The notes beneath the pieces are model-generated. The model saw nothing but the letters and a program-made list of their open reading frames with translations, searched no databases and was not told the origin of the DNA. Below are positions 1-8,998 of a stretch of 64,000 nucleotides of DNA, piece after piece; the first letter of the stretch is position 1, and every line of letters begins with the position of its first letter. A program made the position numbers and the translations under genes. Source of the DNA: Affinundibacterium seohonense (GTDB taxonomy: Bacteria > Pseudomonadota > Gammaproteobacteria > Burkholderiales > Burkholderiaceae_D). The stretch lies in the NCBI RefSeq assembly GCF_014284305.1, contig NZ_JACOFW010000004.1:1-64000 (forward strand), written 5' to 3'.

Positions 1-666
1 GATGCAGGCTACTTCACACCCCACATTTGCAAAGGTTTAGTTGAGCGCAATATCTATGGCGTGATTGGCTATCGTCGCCCCAATCATAAAGATGGTTTCT
101 TCTATAAGCGCGAGTATGAATATGATGCGCAAGCGGATGTGTATCGTTGTCCGAATGGTCAATTACTGGCGTACTCCACTACGAATCGACTTGGCTACCG
201 CGAATACAAATCGGATGCCAAACAATGTAGTGACTGCCCATCAAGAGCGCAGTGCACAGCGAGTAAAAATCATGTCAAAGTCGTGACCCGACATGTTTGG
301 CAGCATTTTAAAGAACAACTCAACGCGAACCGACTTAGTGTAAGTGGGAAAGAGATTTACAAGCATCGTAAAGAGACGGTCGAACGGAGCTTCGCCGATG
401 CGAAGCAACTACATGGTCATCGTTACGCACGCTTTCGTGGATTAGCCAAGGTCAAGGCGCAAGCGCTGCTCGCTGCGGCATGTCAAAATATGAAGAAAAT
501 GGCGAGTTTATTAGAAAAGGCCCTGCGCCTTTCTTTATCGTCTTATTTGACTCAAGCAAAGCACCTATGGCGACTATGGAAGGCATTGAGTCTTCGTTTG
601 AAAAATACGTGGCGAAGTTCTTTTATTTTTAAAGTGCCTACTAGAGACGCAATCATTACCCAATAA
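1..666 (+). CDS. IS1182-type transposase, C-terminal part (5' end outside window)
   Basis: The frame is open from the first base, so the start lies outside the window; about 221 residues are visible. They match the C-terminal half of IS1182-family DDE transposases: a Cys cluster (CSDCPSRAQC) typical of the zinc-ribbon-like insert, followed by KETVERSFADAKQLHG, which carries the last acidic catalytic residue, then ARFRGLAKVKAQALL and a basic tail. The enzyme would cut and join the ends of its own insertion sequence. The stop codon (664-666) overlaps the last codons of the convergent collagenase gene, so the element's right end must lie in or next to that gene. I could not identify the terminal inverted repeat. 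Family assignment is fairly sure; whether the element is complete is unknown. Confidence 0.85.
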   Translation, partial: DAGYFTPHICKGLVERNIYGVIGYRRPNHKDGFFYKREYEYDAQADVYRCPNGQLLAYSTTNRLGYREYKSDAKQCSDCPSRAQCTASKNHVKVVTRHVWQHFKEQLNANRLSVSGKEIYKHRKETVERSFADAKQLHGHRYARFRGLAKVKAQALLAAACQNMKKMASLLEKALRLSLSSYLTQAKHLWRLWKALSLRLKNTWRSSFIFKVPTRDAIITQ

Positions 667-3600
667 AAAACCCCGCTTTTACCTGCACTCCTGAATAGGC
701 GGTGGCACCGTGCAAACTGACGTAGATATACGTGTTGGCTGGTGGATTATTGATGGTGATGGTTTCGTTATTGCCTGCTTTTATTGAACGATAATTGTAC
801 GACGTATTCGTCGCCCAATTGCCTAAGGTATTGGCGTACATATTCGCGTTACCTGTGCCACCACTTGAGGTCAAAACAATCTTTGTGGTGCCAGCTGGAA
901 CATATAAGTACATGTAGGTCAAGTTACCTGCTGCACCAGATAAATTGCTGCGTGTGCAGTTTTTGCCCAAAACTTGTGGATTGCTATCAGTACATTCTGT
1001 GCTACCACTGGCAGTAACTGTCACGGTTGCTGTTTTCGTAGCTTGGCCACCTTGGTTATCAGTCACTTTCAATGTCACTGTGTAAGTCCCTGCTACCGCA
1101 TACGTTTTGGCCGGATTGACTAGGCTTGATGACGTGCCGTCACCAAATGTCCATAGGCGTGATGCGATAGTGCCGTCGCTATCAGTCGAGGTATCGGTAA
1201 AGTACGCAGTCAGAGCGGTCACACCTGAAGTGAAGCTAGCGACTGGCAAAGCATTAGCAGGAACGGAAGTCACTGTAATGGATTTGCTGATGCTGGTTGT
1301 TCCACCGCTATTGTCGGTTACCTTCAACGTCACATTGTAAGTGCCTGCAACTGCATAGGTCTTGGCCGGATTAACTAGGCTTGATGACGTGCCGTCACCG
1401 AATGTCCATAGGCGTGAAGCGATAGTGCCATCGCTATCAGTCGAGGTATCGGTAAAGTAAGCCGTCAAAGCAGTGACGCCTGAAGTGAAGCTAGCGACTG
1501 GCAACGCATTGGCAGGAATCGAAGTGACGGTGATGGATTTGTTCGTGCTGGCTGTTCCACCGCTATTGTCGGTAACTGTCAATACCACATTGTATGTGCC
1601 TGCTGTGCTATACGTTTTGACTGGATTTGCCGACGTCGATGTGGTGCCATCACCAAAACTCCAGCTACGTGAAGCAATGCTACCGTCGCTATCGCTTGAT
1701 GTATCGCTGAAATTGACCGACAGATTTGACACGGTGTTGTTGAAACTTGCGACTGGCAATACATTGGCTGGCGGTGTTCCCGTGCAATTTGGCAAGCTAG
1801 GATTATTCACGCAAGGCAACCATGCTTTGAAGTCAGTATCCATGCTGGTGTTCATGCTAGAACCATTCATGTAATTGGTGTAGCCAGTCCAGTTACCAGG
1901 ACGGAAATAGCCGAGTACGTTGCTGACTTTTGCACGTTGTTTTTCAAACATATAACGCACCGCCAGATAGCCCCAGTTGTAGACGCGGGTTTGTCCAGAA
2001 TTGTAGTCATTTTTGAAGATCGTGCTCAGATTGTAGGTGCCGAGAGCCGCTTGCTGTTTCGCCCCGTCATAGCCCAAATTGCGATAGCTGTAGGACATAT
2101 ATTCAGCGAAACCTTCAACCCACCACACTGAATTAACACCCATTGCTGCACCAAAGTCACCAAACATATTGAAGCGACCATCTAGATAGTGGACGTATTC
2201 ATGCGTCAGATTCCAGATCTCAAATTTCGGCAAGACCCACTCAGCTTGATAAGCAATAAACCGAGGCTGATTGCCCACTACCGATGGATCACCTTCCAAA
2301 TACATGCCGCCGTTATTGGTATCGATACCGAATATAGCCCCCGCATAAGTGCCATAGTCTTTACTGCTGGAGAAGACGTTCATTTCCAATTGCGTATTGT
2401 TGTCATTGGCAACTGGGATTTTATTAGTCGCTACTTGCTGATGGAAATAGGACTCTTGGCCTGCTTGAATATTACAAGTTTCTGCCAACTGTGCTTGTGT
2501 CATCGATTGCGCACGGATGCGTAAAGTTGGACTGCAGTTGTATTTAATCGGCAGGATGTTAGTTTCCAAACGGGTTTGGAAATCGCACAAGCTATAGTAG
2601 CTGCAGTTTGCTTTGTCATAGTAGTCAACCATCTCACCGACACCTACCCACAATGCGGCCGTGGTGCCAGTGACATTACTGCGATCGATCATCAATTTAG
2701 CGCGTGCTTTCGCTAAGGATTTCAGCGAACCACCCTCAGGATATTGCAAGAAGCGGCCGAGCTCGCGACCTGCATTGGCAATCAGATAGCCAGTGTCGGT
2801 ACCAAGTTGGGCGAAGTTATAGTTGACGAAGTTGTATAGGGTGTCAACGATCGTGTTATCTGATTGCACCAAGGTTTTAAAGTCAGCATTTTGATGACCG
2901 CGGAATAGCACAGTGAACGTATTGTTGACCGCGCTCTTCATCCACCAGTAGCTGTTATAACTGCTGGTGTAATTGCTCAACAAACGCTTCACTGCGGAAT
3001 TCAAATAGCGTGCATTCTCGCCTGCGCTGTCGATCAAGGTGATGAATTCCGACAGTGTTTCGCCATGCACATCGTTGACTAAACCGAAGTTGCCGTTATT
3101 GACGAAGGCATCCAGCGCCGCGCGGATTGAGGTTTTTAATGCCGTGCCATAAGGGCCGGTATCGCCACTGTAGTACCAATTCACATAGTAACCAGCGCGC
3201 AAGAACATGACCAACTGCAAGGCACTACCTGAGTTCGTACCGTTATAGCTACTTGCCACTGTGCGGAAAGCATCTGCGATGCTGACCATTTTGGCTTCGT
3301 TAAAAATTTGTCCTGCAGTCGTACCAGTCACGTTATACAGATCGTTTAGACATTCAGATGTGCTGGACTTGACAGCATTGACCAACGCGCTGCCACTAGA
3401 CGTCGCAAATAACTGTAAGTCGCAAGCTGCCGCCGCTGCCATTGCAAAAGACTCTCCGCCGGCTTTAAAGCGAGAAGGGCGTTTGATGACTTGTTTAGGA
3501 TCACTATCGTTTGCACCATATTTCAAGCGAGCACTTAGTTGCGGTGGTGCGCTAGGCTTACGTTCCGCTGTTGTAAATCTTCTCTGTTGATGATGGGCAC

Positions 3601-3778
3601 CTATGAGCTGAGCTTCTGTGCTCGCGACCTTACCTAGCCGTTTTGCTTGTTCAGATTTGATGTCTTGTGGTGTATGTGTAGTTCCTGCTATTGCTGTCCC
3701 AGCAATAAAGCTGATCGCTAAACTTACGGCGCTGATGGTCCAGCGTGGGTTCATCTGACTTAGATGTGGTGTTTTCAA
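656..3778 (-). CDS. Secreted M9 family collagenase with three PKD domains and a C-terminal PPC domain
   Basis: Encodes 1040 residues. An N-terminal signal peptide (hydrophobic stretch about residues 13-32, ending near ATAIAG) sends it out of the cytoplasm. The M9 peptidase region contains the zinc site HEYVH at about residues 525-529, with the downstream glutamate in WVEGFAEYM about 30 residues later, as in Vibrio/Clostridium-type collagenases. Three PKD domains follow (starting near 674, 754 and 840), then a bacterial PPC domain (about 926-1035) of the type usually removed during maturation. It should degrade collagen or similar proteins outside the cell. The final residues (AGFFIG) run past the normal PPC end and overlap the IS1182 transposase stop, so the C-terminus may have been reshaped by the insertion. 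It appears to be transcribed alone. Confidence 0.93.
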   Translation of the reverse strand: MKTPHLSQMNPRWTISAVSLAISFIAGTAIAGTTHTPQDIKSEQAKRLGKVASTEAQLIGAHHQQRRFTTAERKPSAPPQLSARLKYGANDSDPKQVIKRPSRFKAGGESFAMAAAAACDLQLFATSSGSALVNAVKSSTSECLNDLYNVTGTTAGQIFNEAKMVSIADAFRTVASSYNGTNSGSALQLVMFLRAGYYVNWYYSGDTGPYGTALKTSIRAALDAFVNNGNFGLVNDVHGETLSEFITLIDSAGENARYLNSAVKRLLSNYTSSYNSYWWMKSAVNNTFTVLFRGHQNADFKTLVQSDNTIVDTLYNFVNYNFAQLGTDTGYLIANAGRELGRFLQYPEGGSLKSLAKARAKLMIDRSNVTGTTAALWVGVGEMVDYYDKANCSYYSLCDFQTRLETNILPIKYNCSPTLRIRAQSMTQAQLAETCNIQAGQESYFHQQVATNKIPVANDNNTQLEMNVFSSSKDYGTYAGAIFGIDTNNGGMYLEGDPSVVGNQPRFIAYQAEWVLPKFEIWNLTHEYVHYLDGRFNMFGDFGAAMGVNSVWWVEGFAEYMSYSYRNLGYDGAKQQAALGTYNLSTIFKNDYNSGQTRVYNWGYLAVRYMFEKQRAKVSNVLGYFRPGNWTGYTNYMNGSSMNTSMDTDFKAWLPCVNNPSLPNCTGTPPANVLPVASFNNTVSNLSVNFSDTSSDSDGSIASRSWSFGDGTTSTSANPVKTYSTAGTYNVVLTVTDNSGGTASTNKSITVTSIPANALPVASFTSGVTALTAYFTDTSTDSDGTIASRLWTFGDGTSSSLVNPAKTYAVAGTYNVTLKVTDNSGGTTSISKSITVTSVPANALPVASFTSGVTALTAYFTDTSTDSDGTIASRLWTFGDGTSSSLVNPAKTYAVAGTYTVTLKVTDNQGGQATKTATVTVTASGSTECTDSNPQVLGKNCTRSNLSGAAGNLTYMYLYVPAGTTKIVLTSSGGTGNANMYANTLGNWATNTSYNYRSIKAGNNETITINNPPANTYIYVSLHGATAYSGVQVKAGFFIG
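1081..1530 (-). repeat. Near-identical tandem PKD-coding repeat, period 255 bp
   Basis: Two consecutive PKD-domain coding units of 85 codons are almost identical at DNA level. For example, the block around 1111-1275 recurs 255 bp further on, with only scattered substitutions. The first PKD unit (around 1540-1760) is more diverged. This indicates recent in-frame duplication or gene conversion inside the collagenase gene. Confidence 0.85.
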
Positions 3779-4432
3779 AATACTCTCCCGGTCGTCGTGA
3801 ACGACGACAATTAATTGAATGTGTAATTACTGCCAAACGTACTTGAGGATCAAATCTTTTGCTGTTAAAGGGAATCAGCAAAATTCGGCGTGCACAGTCC
3901 CATTCCACTGGTTTTTAGTGGTTTCTAGATGCAACGTAACTGATTTGCTAACTAAAAATCTGCAAGCCCTACCAAATGACCTCTTGTCAGAATGTCGTTA
4001 TTGAAGTGGTGTTTTTACCATGTCTGAAAAACCGAGTCGTCGATTCCTTGAATGCTTTTTAAACATGTGAACACCTAGGATGGCGTTAAGCGCTGGAATG
4101 AAATTGATGCAACATAGGTCTCCTCCAAGAGTCTGCGATTATTTAGTGATGAAGCAGGTAATTCCTGTGGATATCAAATAAATCTAAAGGGGATAAATTA
4201 GCAAATCCGAACTACCTTTAAATATATTACTAATATTTTTATAGAATATCAGCAGACTATTTTGTTATCGTTGAAGGAAATTGCACACTAGTTGTTTTTT
4301 AGTGCTGATAAATTGCTGTTGGGTAAGTAAACATTTTATTGCCACTATTTAGCGCACGAGTGAATAGCATTAAATGTTTAAAATCAAGTGCTTGGAGTTT
4401 GTTGAGGGAGAGGAGGCGGGGAAATCAAGAAA
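3779..4432. other. Intergenic region upstream of the collagenase
   Basis: About 650 bases without a convincing gene. The part nearest 3778 must contain the collagenase promoter and leader. The rest is AT-rich; I recognise no RNA gene or repeat in it. Confidence 0.4.
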
Positions 4433-4458
4433 GAGCCGAGGACTATTGCCCTCAGCTC
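4421..4458 (-). terminator. Rho-independent terminator of the DUF475 gene
   Basis: On the minus strand a 9-bp stem (4450-4458 with 4433-4441, one G-U pair) with an 8-base loop is followed by a T-rich run (4421-4432). It lies about 50 bases past the stop codon of the DUF475 gene. Confidence 0.75.
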
Positions 4459-4506
4459 TGCAGTTAGAAAATTAATTAAAACACAATTTATTCGGTAGTC
4501 TGATGC

Positions 4507-5559
4507 TTAGAGAATCTCACGGTTTCGCTTGTGTTGAATCGACGACCACAGTGACGCCACAATAAATGCCACGCCGATCAGGCCCGTAAAGATTTCTGGA
4601 ATATGGTATTTGATGCTGGCAAACATGATTAAAGCCAAAATGCCAATCGCATAGTGAGCGCCGTGTTCTAGGTACACATATTCTTCTAGAGTCCCTTGAC
4701 GCACCAAATACACAGTCATAGAACGTACAAACAAAGCACCAATCGCCAGACCCAGCATGATGATGACGACATCGCTGGTGATCGCAAACGCGCCAATTAC
4801 GCCGTCGAATGAGAAAGACGCGTCTAGTACTTCTAAGTACAAGAAGCCACCGATGCCGCCGGTCTTCACCACGGCACCAACATCGATATCGGTCACTTCT
4901 TCTTTTTCTAATAAGCTACTGATGAAATCAACGCCGACATACACAATGATGCCCCACACACCTGATAACAGCACCGCATATTGTTGCGCGGCATCGACTA
5001 GACTGACGCTGCCGACTACCACGCCAAGCGCAATTAAGACTGGGATAGAACCGATACGACCAAAACTGGCGATCTTGGCTTCAACATTACCCAGCCAATG
5101 CATTTCCTTCTCATCGTCGAGCAAGAAATTTAAAAATACTAGCAATAAGAAAACACCACCAAAGGCAGCCACTTCGGCGTGATGATTGATCAGATGTGTA
5201 GAAAATTCTTTTGGATTCTCGATAGCTAAATTCCACACTTCTGCGATTCCTAAGTCAGCAGCCACCGCTACGATCACTAAGGGGAAAACTAGACGCATAC
5301 CAAACACGGCGATGATGATACCAACCGTTAAAAATAGGGTTTGCCAAAATGCATTCCAGTTTTTTAAAACTGAGGCATTCACCACAGCATTATCAAATGA
5401 GAGAGAAATCTCCAGTATCGCCAAAATCATCGCGACACCGAGGGCGCTGGCGGCTGCTGTCGCACCACCATGGGAATAGCCCCAATACGTGGCGAAACCT
5501 AAGCAAATGAGGGAAATAAGTATAGAAAGTCGAAAATGTTGCATGCTTGTTGAGTCCAA
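4507..5559 (-). CDS. DUF475 family integral membrane protein
   Basis: 350 residues with about nine hydrophobic segments. The LEISLSFDNAVVNASVL motif (about residues 48-64) and the second SFSFDGVIGAFAITSD motif (about 228-243) are hallmarks of DUF475, a family related to TerC-type membrane proteins. The paired acidic motifs in membrane segments suggest ion or metal transport, but the substrate is not established. A second methionine five codons downstream (5544) could be the true start. The gene stands alone and ends at a clear terminator. Confidence 0.9.
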   Translation of the reverse strand: MDSTSMQHFRLSILISLICLGFATYWGYSHGGATAAASALGVAMILAILEISLSFDNAVVNASVLKNWNAFWQTLFLTVGIIIAVFGMRLVFPLVIVAVAADLGIAEVWNLAIENPKEFSTHLINHHAEVAAFGGVFLLLVFLNFLLDDEKEMHWLGNVEAKIASFGRIGSIPVLIALGVVVGSVSLVDAAQQYAVLLSGVWGIIVYVGVDFISSLLEKEEVTDIDVGAVVKTGGIGGFLYLEVLDASFSFDGVIGAFAITSDVVIIMLGLAIGALFVRSMTVYLVRQGTLEEYVYLEHGAHYAIGILALIMFASIKYHIPEIFTGLIGVAFIVASLWSSIQHKRNREIL

Positions 5560-5875
5560 TTGAGTAAGGTCAAGAATAGGATGATCTGACCTAAAATGAA
5601 CTGGGAGAGTGCCACATAACAGCTAGGTGGTGCAAGCGGTAATCCTGTTCTGAAAAATTAGTTACCTTCCATCTGCGTGCCATCACGGATCCATTGCTTT
5701 AATAGTGGTCAACAGGAGCCACAATGAGTGCTGCAGCGATTCAGCTCCGTTTATTTAGAAATCGGATCGATGGCCCGATTGCATAAGCCACTTTATGCCG
5801 GAACACCATATCCGCGCCATAGTGTAGATGCCTTGCTACAATAAGATGACTATTCATACTTCATGGAACCCATAA
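5560..5875. other. Short intergenic region between divergent DUF475 and GNAT genes
   Basis: About 315 bases between divergently transcribed genes; it should hold both promoters. A 20-codon open frame (5724-5786) follows a good AGGAG sequence, but it is too short to call as a gene. Confidence 0.3.
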
Positions 5876-6304
5876 ATGACTTTTGTATTGAGACAAGCAA
5901 GCCTTGCCGATATTCCTGGCATGCATCGCGTCCGCCTGGCGGTGCGTGAAAATGCATTGCGCTCGACTGTGATTACCGAGGCGAGTTATGTGCAGCCAAT
6001 GATGGAAACGGGTCGCGGATGGGTGGTGGAAGACGACGGCGAGATTGTCGCCTTTGCCGTTGGTAATGCGCAGACGGGGAATATTTGGGCCTTGTTCGTT
6101 GATCCCGAACACGAAGGGAAAGGCTATGGACGCTGCCTGCACGACACCATGATTGCTTATCTATTTGCCTGCGGCTTAGCTCGCTTAGAATTGAGCACCG
6201 CATCGGACACTCGCGCGCATCAGTTTTATGTCCAGGCGGGTTGGCAGCTCACAAGAATAGATACCGATGGCGAGGCTTTTTTTGCGATAGAGAATCCGCT
6301 TTAG
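5876..6304 (+). CDS. GNAT family N-acetyltransferase
   Basis: 142 residues spanning a complete GNAT fold. The acetyl-CoA binding loop appears as FVDPEHEGKGYGRCLHD (about residues 75-91, pattern Q/RxxGxG/A with EGKGYG). The N-terminal RQASLADIPGMHRVRLAV is the usual first strand and helix. The C-terminal QFYVQAGWQL is the typical FYxxxGF element. It transfers an acetyl group to an amine; the substrate (small molecule or protein N-terminus) cannot be told from sequence. Single gene, divergent from the DUF475 gene. Confidence 0.9.
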   Translation: MTFVLRQASLADIPGMHRVRLAVRENALRSTVITEASYVQPMMETGRGWVVEDDGEIVAFAVGNAQTGNIWALFVDPEHEGKGYGRCLHDTMIAYLFACGLARLELSTASDTRAHQFYVQAGWQLTRIDTDGEAFFAIENPL

Positions 6305-6444
6305 GGAACAGCTAGCTTCATTGCTATTTTTTTGTAGTGAAGATCTGCAGACGAGTCCTCACTACACAGAAAACGCATACTGACTTCACACAGTTTTTTT
6401 ACACTAGAAAATCTCTCACCTTTCTATGAATCTTAAGCTCAGCT

Positions 6445-6783
6445 ATGTCATCTAAAATTCTATTGATAAATCCTCCTCGAGCCGCCATCGGTGATCGTCT
6501 CCCGCAAGTGCAAACACAAACGCAATTGCCATCGTCATGTTTGTTTTGTGAAAGTGTTTCCTTGGCCGATACGGGCTTTGTAGTAGAAATGCTGGACGCA
6601 GAATGCGAGGCGATGAGCTTGTTCACGATTTTGCGTGAGACCCGAAGGAGGGCACCACAGGTGGTGTGGATATTGGGTTCAGTTCCCTGTGACAAGGACG
6701 ATGACATTGCAACGATGTTGATGGCGATCTTGAATGTGACCATGCCGCGTCTTTCGGTCACTTATCGCCATCTGCAAACTTAA
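6445..6783 (+). CDS. Stand-alone B12-binding-like fragment resembling the N-terminus of BchE-type radical SAM proteins
   Basis: 112 residues. The start (KILLINPPRAAIGDRLP) and the later GFVVEMLDAECEAM and APQVVWILGS segments follow the order seen at the N-terminus of cobalamin-binding radical SAM proteins of the BchE/HpnP type: the ILLINPP strand, a LPPLGL-like turn (here LPSSCLF), then the LLDAE strand. The frame stops before any radical SAM CxxxCxxC motif, and none follows in any frame nearby. It is therefore either a decayed remnant or an isolated binding domain. The usual LPPLGL turn is altered and there is no strong ribosome binding site. Family resemblance is moderately sure; function is not. 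Confidence 0.5.
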   Translation: MSSKILLINPPRAAIGDRLPQVQTQTQLPSSCLFCESVSLADTGFVVEMLDAECEAMSLFTILRETRRRAPQVVWILGSVPCDKDDDIATMLMAILNVTMPRLSVTYRHLQT

Positions 6784-6956
6784 ACCCAGCTTTTCCATTA
6801 GGCGCGTCTTCGATGCTATTTGAGCGCTGGCGGCGCATTTTCGGTCATTTTCTTCGTTCTTCGTTGCAAATAGCTCGCTATTTTCGCCTCATTCACGTAA
6901 AAACTGCCTCGAAAAGTGCATCCACCATCGTCTCAAATCCAAATGGAAATTCTGGG

Positions 6957-6994
6957 TTAAAAAGAAACGGCACAACCCTGATCAGGCTGTGCCG
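6957..6994 (-). terminator. Rho-independent terminator of the DUF4214 lipoprotein gene
   Basis: Read on the minus strand, a 10-bp GC-rich stem (6985-6994 with 6968-6977, one G-U pair) is followed directly by TTTCTTTTT. It lies just past the stop codon of the lipoprotein gene. Confidence 0.85.
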
Positions 6995-7017
6995 CTTAGT
7001 CCTGCAGGCTTTGTGTC

Positions 7018-8589
7018 TTATCGATTCACACTCATTTTGGTGGCGACCGTGACGGAGTCGCCTGAGTCGACTTTGGCTACCATGCCACGTAAATCACCTT
7101 CAGCGACATACCAAGCATAACTATAGGTATCGAAGCCGTTCGACGTACCTATGCTTTGCAGCTTACAAGCATTGAAAGTACCAGCTGGCACACTGACAGA
7201 TTCCAGGCCTAAAAACGTCGTAGTGTTTGTCGACGTGGTCTCTGGGAAACTCATAGTATTACCAGTGATTTCCATTTTGACGCTGGTGGTTTGGCGATAC
7301 GGTTGATTTATCACGAGTGCATAGGGCATGCGTTCAGGTGGCGTCATCGTATTGGTGACCTCGTAATTGACCGTGTTGTTGAGTTTGACGCTAAGTATCG
7401 ATCCGTAGGTGACAACCTCGTTACTGCCGATCGCGACATAGGTCTTCACTTGACTGACAACGCCAGCACTTTGGCCACTTAACAATAAGGTGTCGGCCAC
7501 AATTTCTTGCGCTGATTGCCCTTTGAAATTGACATTGCCATTGGCTTTGTATGTCACGGCAAATCGTTCGCTTGTGCCCGTACTACGAATGTCTGATGTC
7601 ATCTCGGTATAGTGGCTGACACCTTGTCTGTACAAATCGGGATTTAGGCAATTTCTGGAGTCTCCCACACCAGAACCGCTAGCCGAGGTGCCAAGCAGAT
7701 TGAAACTGGTGTCACTCACATTCATCAGCGTGCGAGCAGCTTCGGTGCTGGTGGCGCTGACCTTACCGGCAATCTCCATACCCTTGCTAATGGAATCGTT
7801 GGGGTCGACATAGCCCAAACCGTGTTCAATCGCGAAATACTTACCGACGGCAATTTTGTTATCGAGTAATTGAGGTACCCAACCCCACTCCGCGTGACCG
7901 ACAAATTTATGCGCAGACTCGAGCATGATCTTCACCAGAGCGCCTTTGGTTCTTATGCCTTTGTCTAATTCACCAGCCCAGTAGTTAACCTCCTCTTGTG
8001 TTGGCGCCTTGTCGTTAATTCTACCCAGCACATTTTTATAAATGATTTTGACAAAGTCGGCGTTAGACATGGTGGCGGAGTAGCCTGTCAGACTTGGACG
8101 TTGTACCGCTGCGCCATAAAAATTGAGGGCGAGCTCATCGATCGTCATGCCTCTTTTTACTTCACCTATCCAATACCCCAAACCTTCTGCGTCAGGCACG
8201 CGATTGAAGAAGGCAATATACAGTTCTACCAAGGTACGCAATTCATCGGCAGGAATCGTTTTGGATTGTTCGCCGATCCCCAAGTGTACGGTCACATCTG
8301 AAAATTTAAGAATCGCTTGACGTGAGACTGCCACCGGAATGCCTGGACCGAATTTCTTACGAACTTCAAAACCTGTTGCGGTCGGCATAACCACAAAACT
8401 ATTGCGAGTATCATTAAATTCAATTGGGGTATTGACTGTGGTGACAGTCGTCGACGTCGCAGATGGCGGTGGCGCCATTGATGTTGCATCTTGTTGACCA
8501 AGGTCCGCGCCTCCACCGCAAGCACAAAGTGCGGTGGCCAAAAGAGTCAGGGCAAAACGTTTGCTTGCTACATGATGCTGGAGTTGCAT
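7018..8589 (-). CDS. Lipoprotein with a DUF4214 domain
   Basis: 523 residues. The N-terminus has a basic start, a hydrophobic core and the lipobox-like LCAC at residues 21-24 followed by GGG, the common CGGG-type lipoprotein signature of Burkholderiales. A linker follows, then a DUF4214 domain (about 115-235) containing LVELYIAFFNRVPDAEGLGY and repeated YW and LGR motifs. The C-terminal half (about 310-523) is Ser/Thr-rich and unrecognised. The DUF4214 block plus the following WGWVPQLLDNKIAVGKYF segment is closely similar to the tail of the large protein at 23148-26909. Probably anchored to a membrane facing the periplasm or outside; role unknown. Confidence 0.8.
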   Translation of the reverse strand: MQLQHHVASKRFALTLLATALCACGGGADLGQQDATSMAPPPSATSTTVTTVNTPIEFNDTRNSFVVMPTATGFEVRKKFGPGIPVAVSRQAILKFSDVTVHLGIGEQSKTIPADELRTLVELYIAFFNRVPDAEGLGYWIGEVKRGMTIDELALNFYGAAVQRPSLTGYSATMSNADFVKIIYKNVLGRINDKAPTQEEVNYWAGELDKGIRTKGALVKIMLESAHKFVGHAEWGWVPQLLDNKIAVGKYFAIEHGLGYVDPNDSISKGMEIAGKVSATSTEAARTLMNVSDTSFNLLGTSASGSGVGDSRNCLNPDLYRQGVSHYTEMTSDIRSTGTSERFAVTYKANGNVNFKGQSAQEIVADTLLLSGQSAGVVSQVKTYVAIGSNEVVTYGSILSVKLNNTVNYEVTNTMTPPERMPYALVINQPYRQTTSVKMEITGNTMSFPETTSTNTTTFLGLESVSVPAGTFNACKLQSIGTSNGFDTYSYAWYVAEGDLRGMVAKVDSGDSVTVATKMSVNR

Positions 8590-8998
8590 GTGTGTTCCTT
8601 AAAAGAGTCTGGTCGTAGCGAATTGCCCGCCGACAGTTGATTGTTGCTGCTCTATGGCTACTTGCTCACCAATGGCAACGCGTATTAAATAATGCTGTCC
8701 CAGAAGACAGTCATCATCATTGACCCACAGCCGAGGTTGGAAAAAGAATAATTGTAATAGAAAAACAAAGCTGTAAATATCTTTTAGGTAATTTTTGGTT
8801 GAGCGGTGACTTTGGGCAGAGAACTGGCAGGTAAAGTAGGTCTTTGCTGGCGCTCAATGGGAACAAGTTGAGTTGAATTGACCCGAAACATGGGACGCAA
8901 CTCACCGCAAATAATAATCCGCCAGTCCGAATTGCGCGCGAATCCACTACAATGTCCCCAATTAAAATAGCGCGGCAAAGCAAGGACTATCCAACATC
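8590..8998. other. Intergenic region between divergent lipoprotein and RAYT genes
   Basis: About 410 bases. Both flanking genes are transcribed away from it, so both promoters should lie here. A TACAAT hexamer around 8948 is a possible -10 for the RAYT gene. No REP palindrome of the kind found elsewhere in the window was seen here. Confidence 0.35.

Noticed and set aside
5724-5786. 20-codon open frame after a good AGGAG sequence
   Set aside because: Too short and without any recognisable feature; such frames occur by chance.
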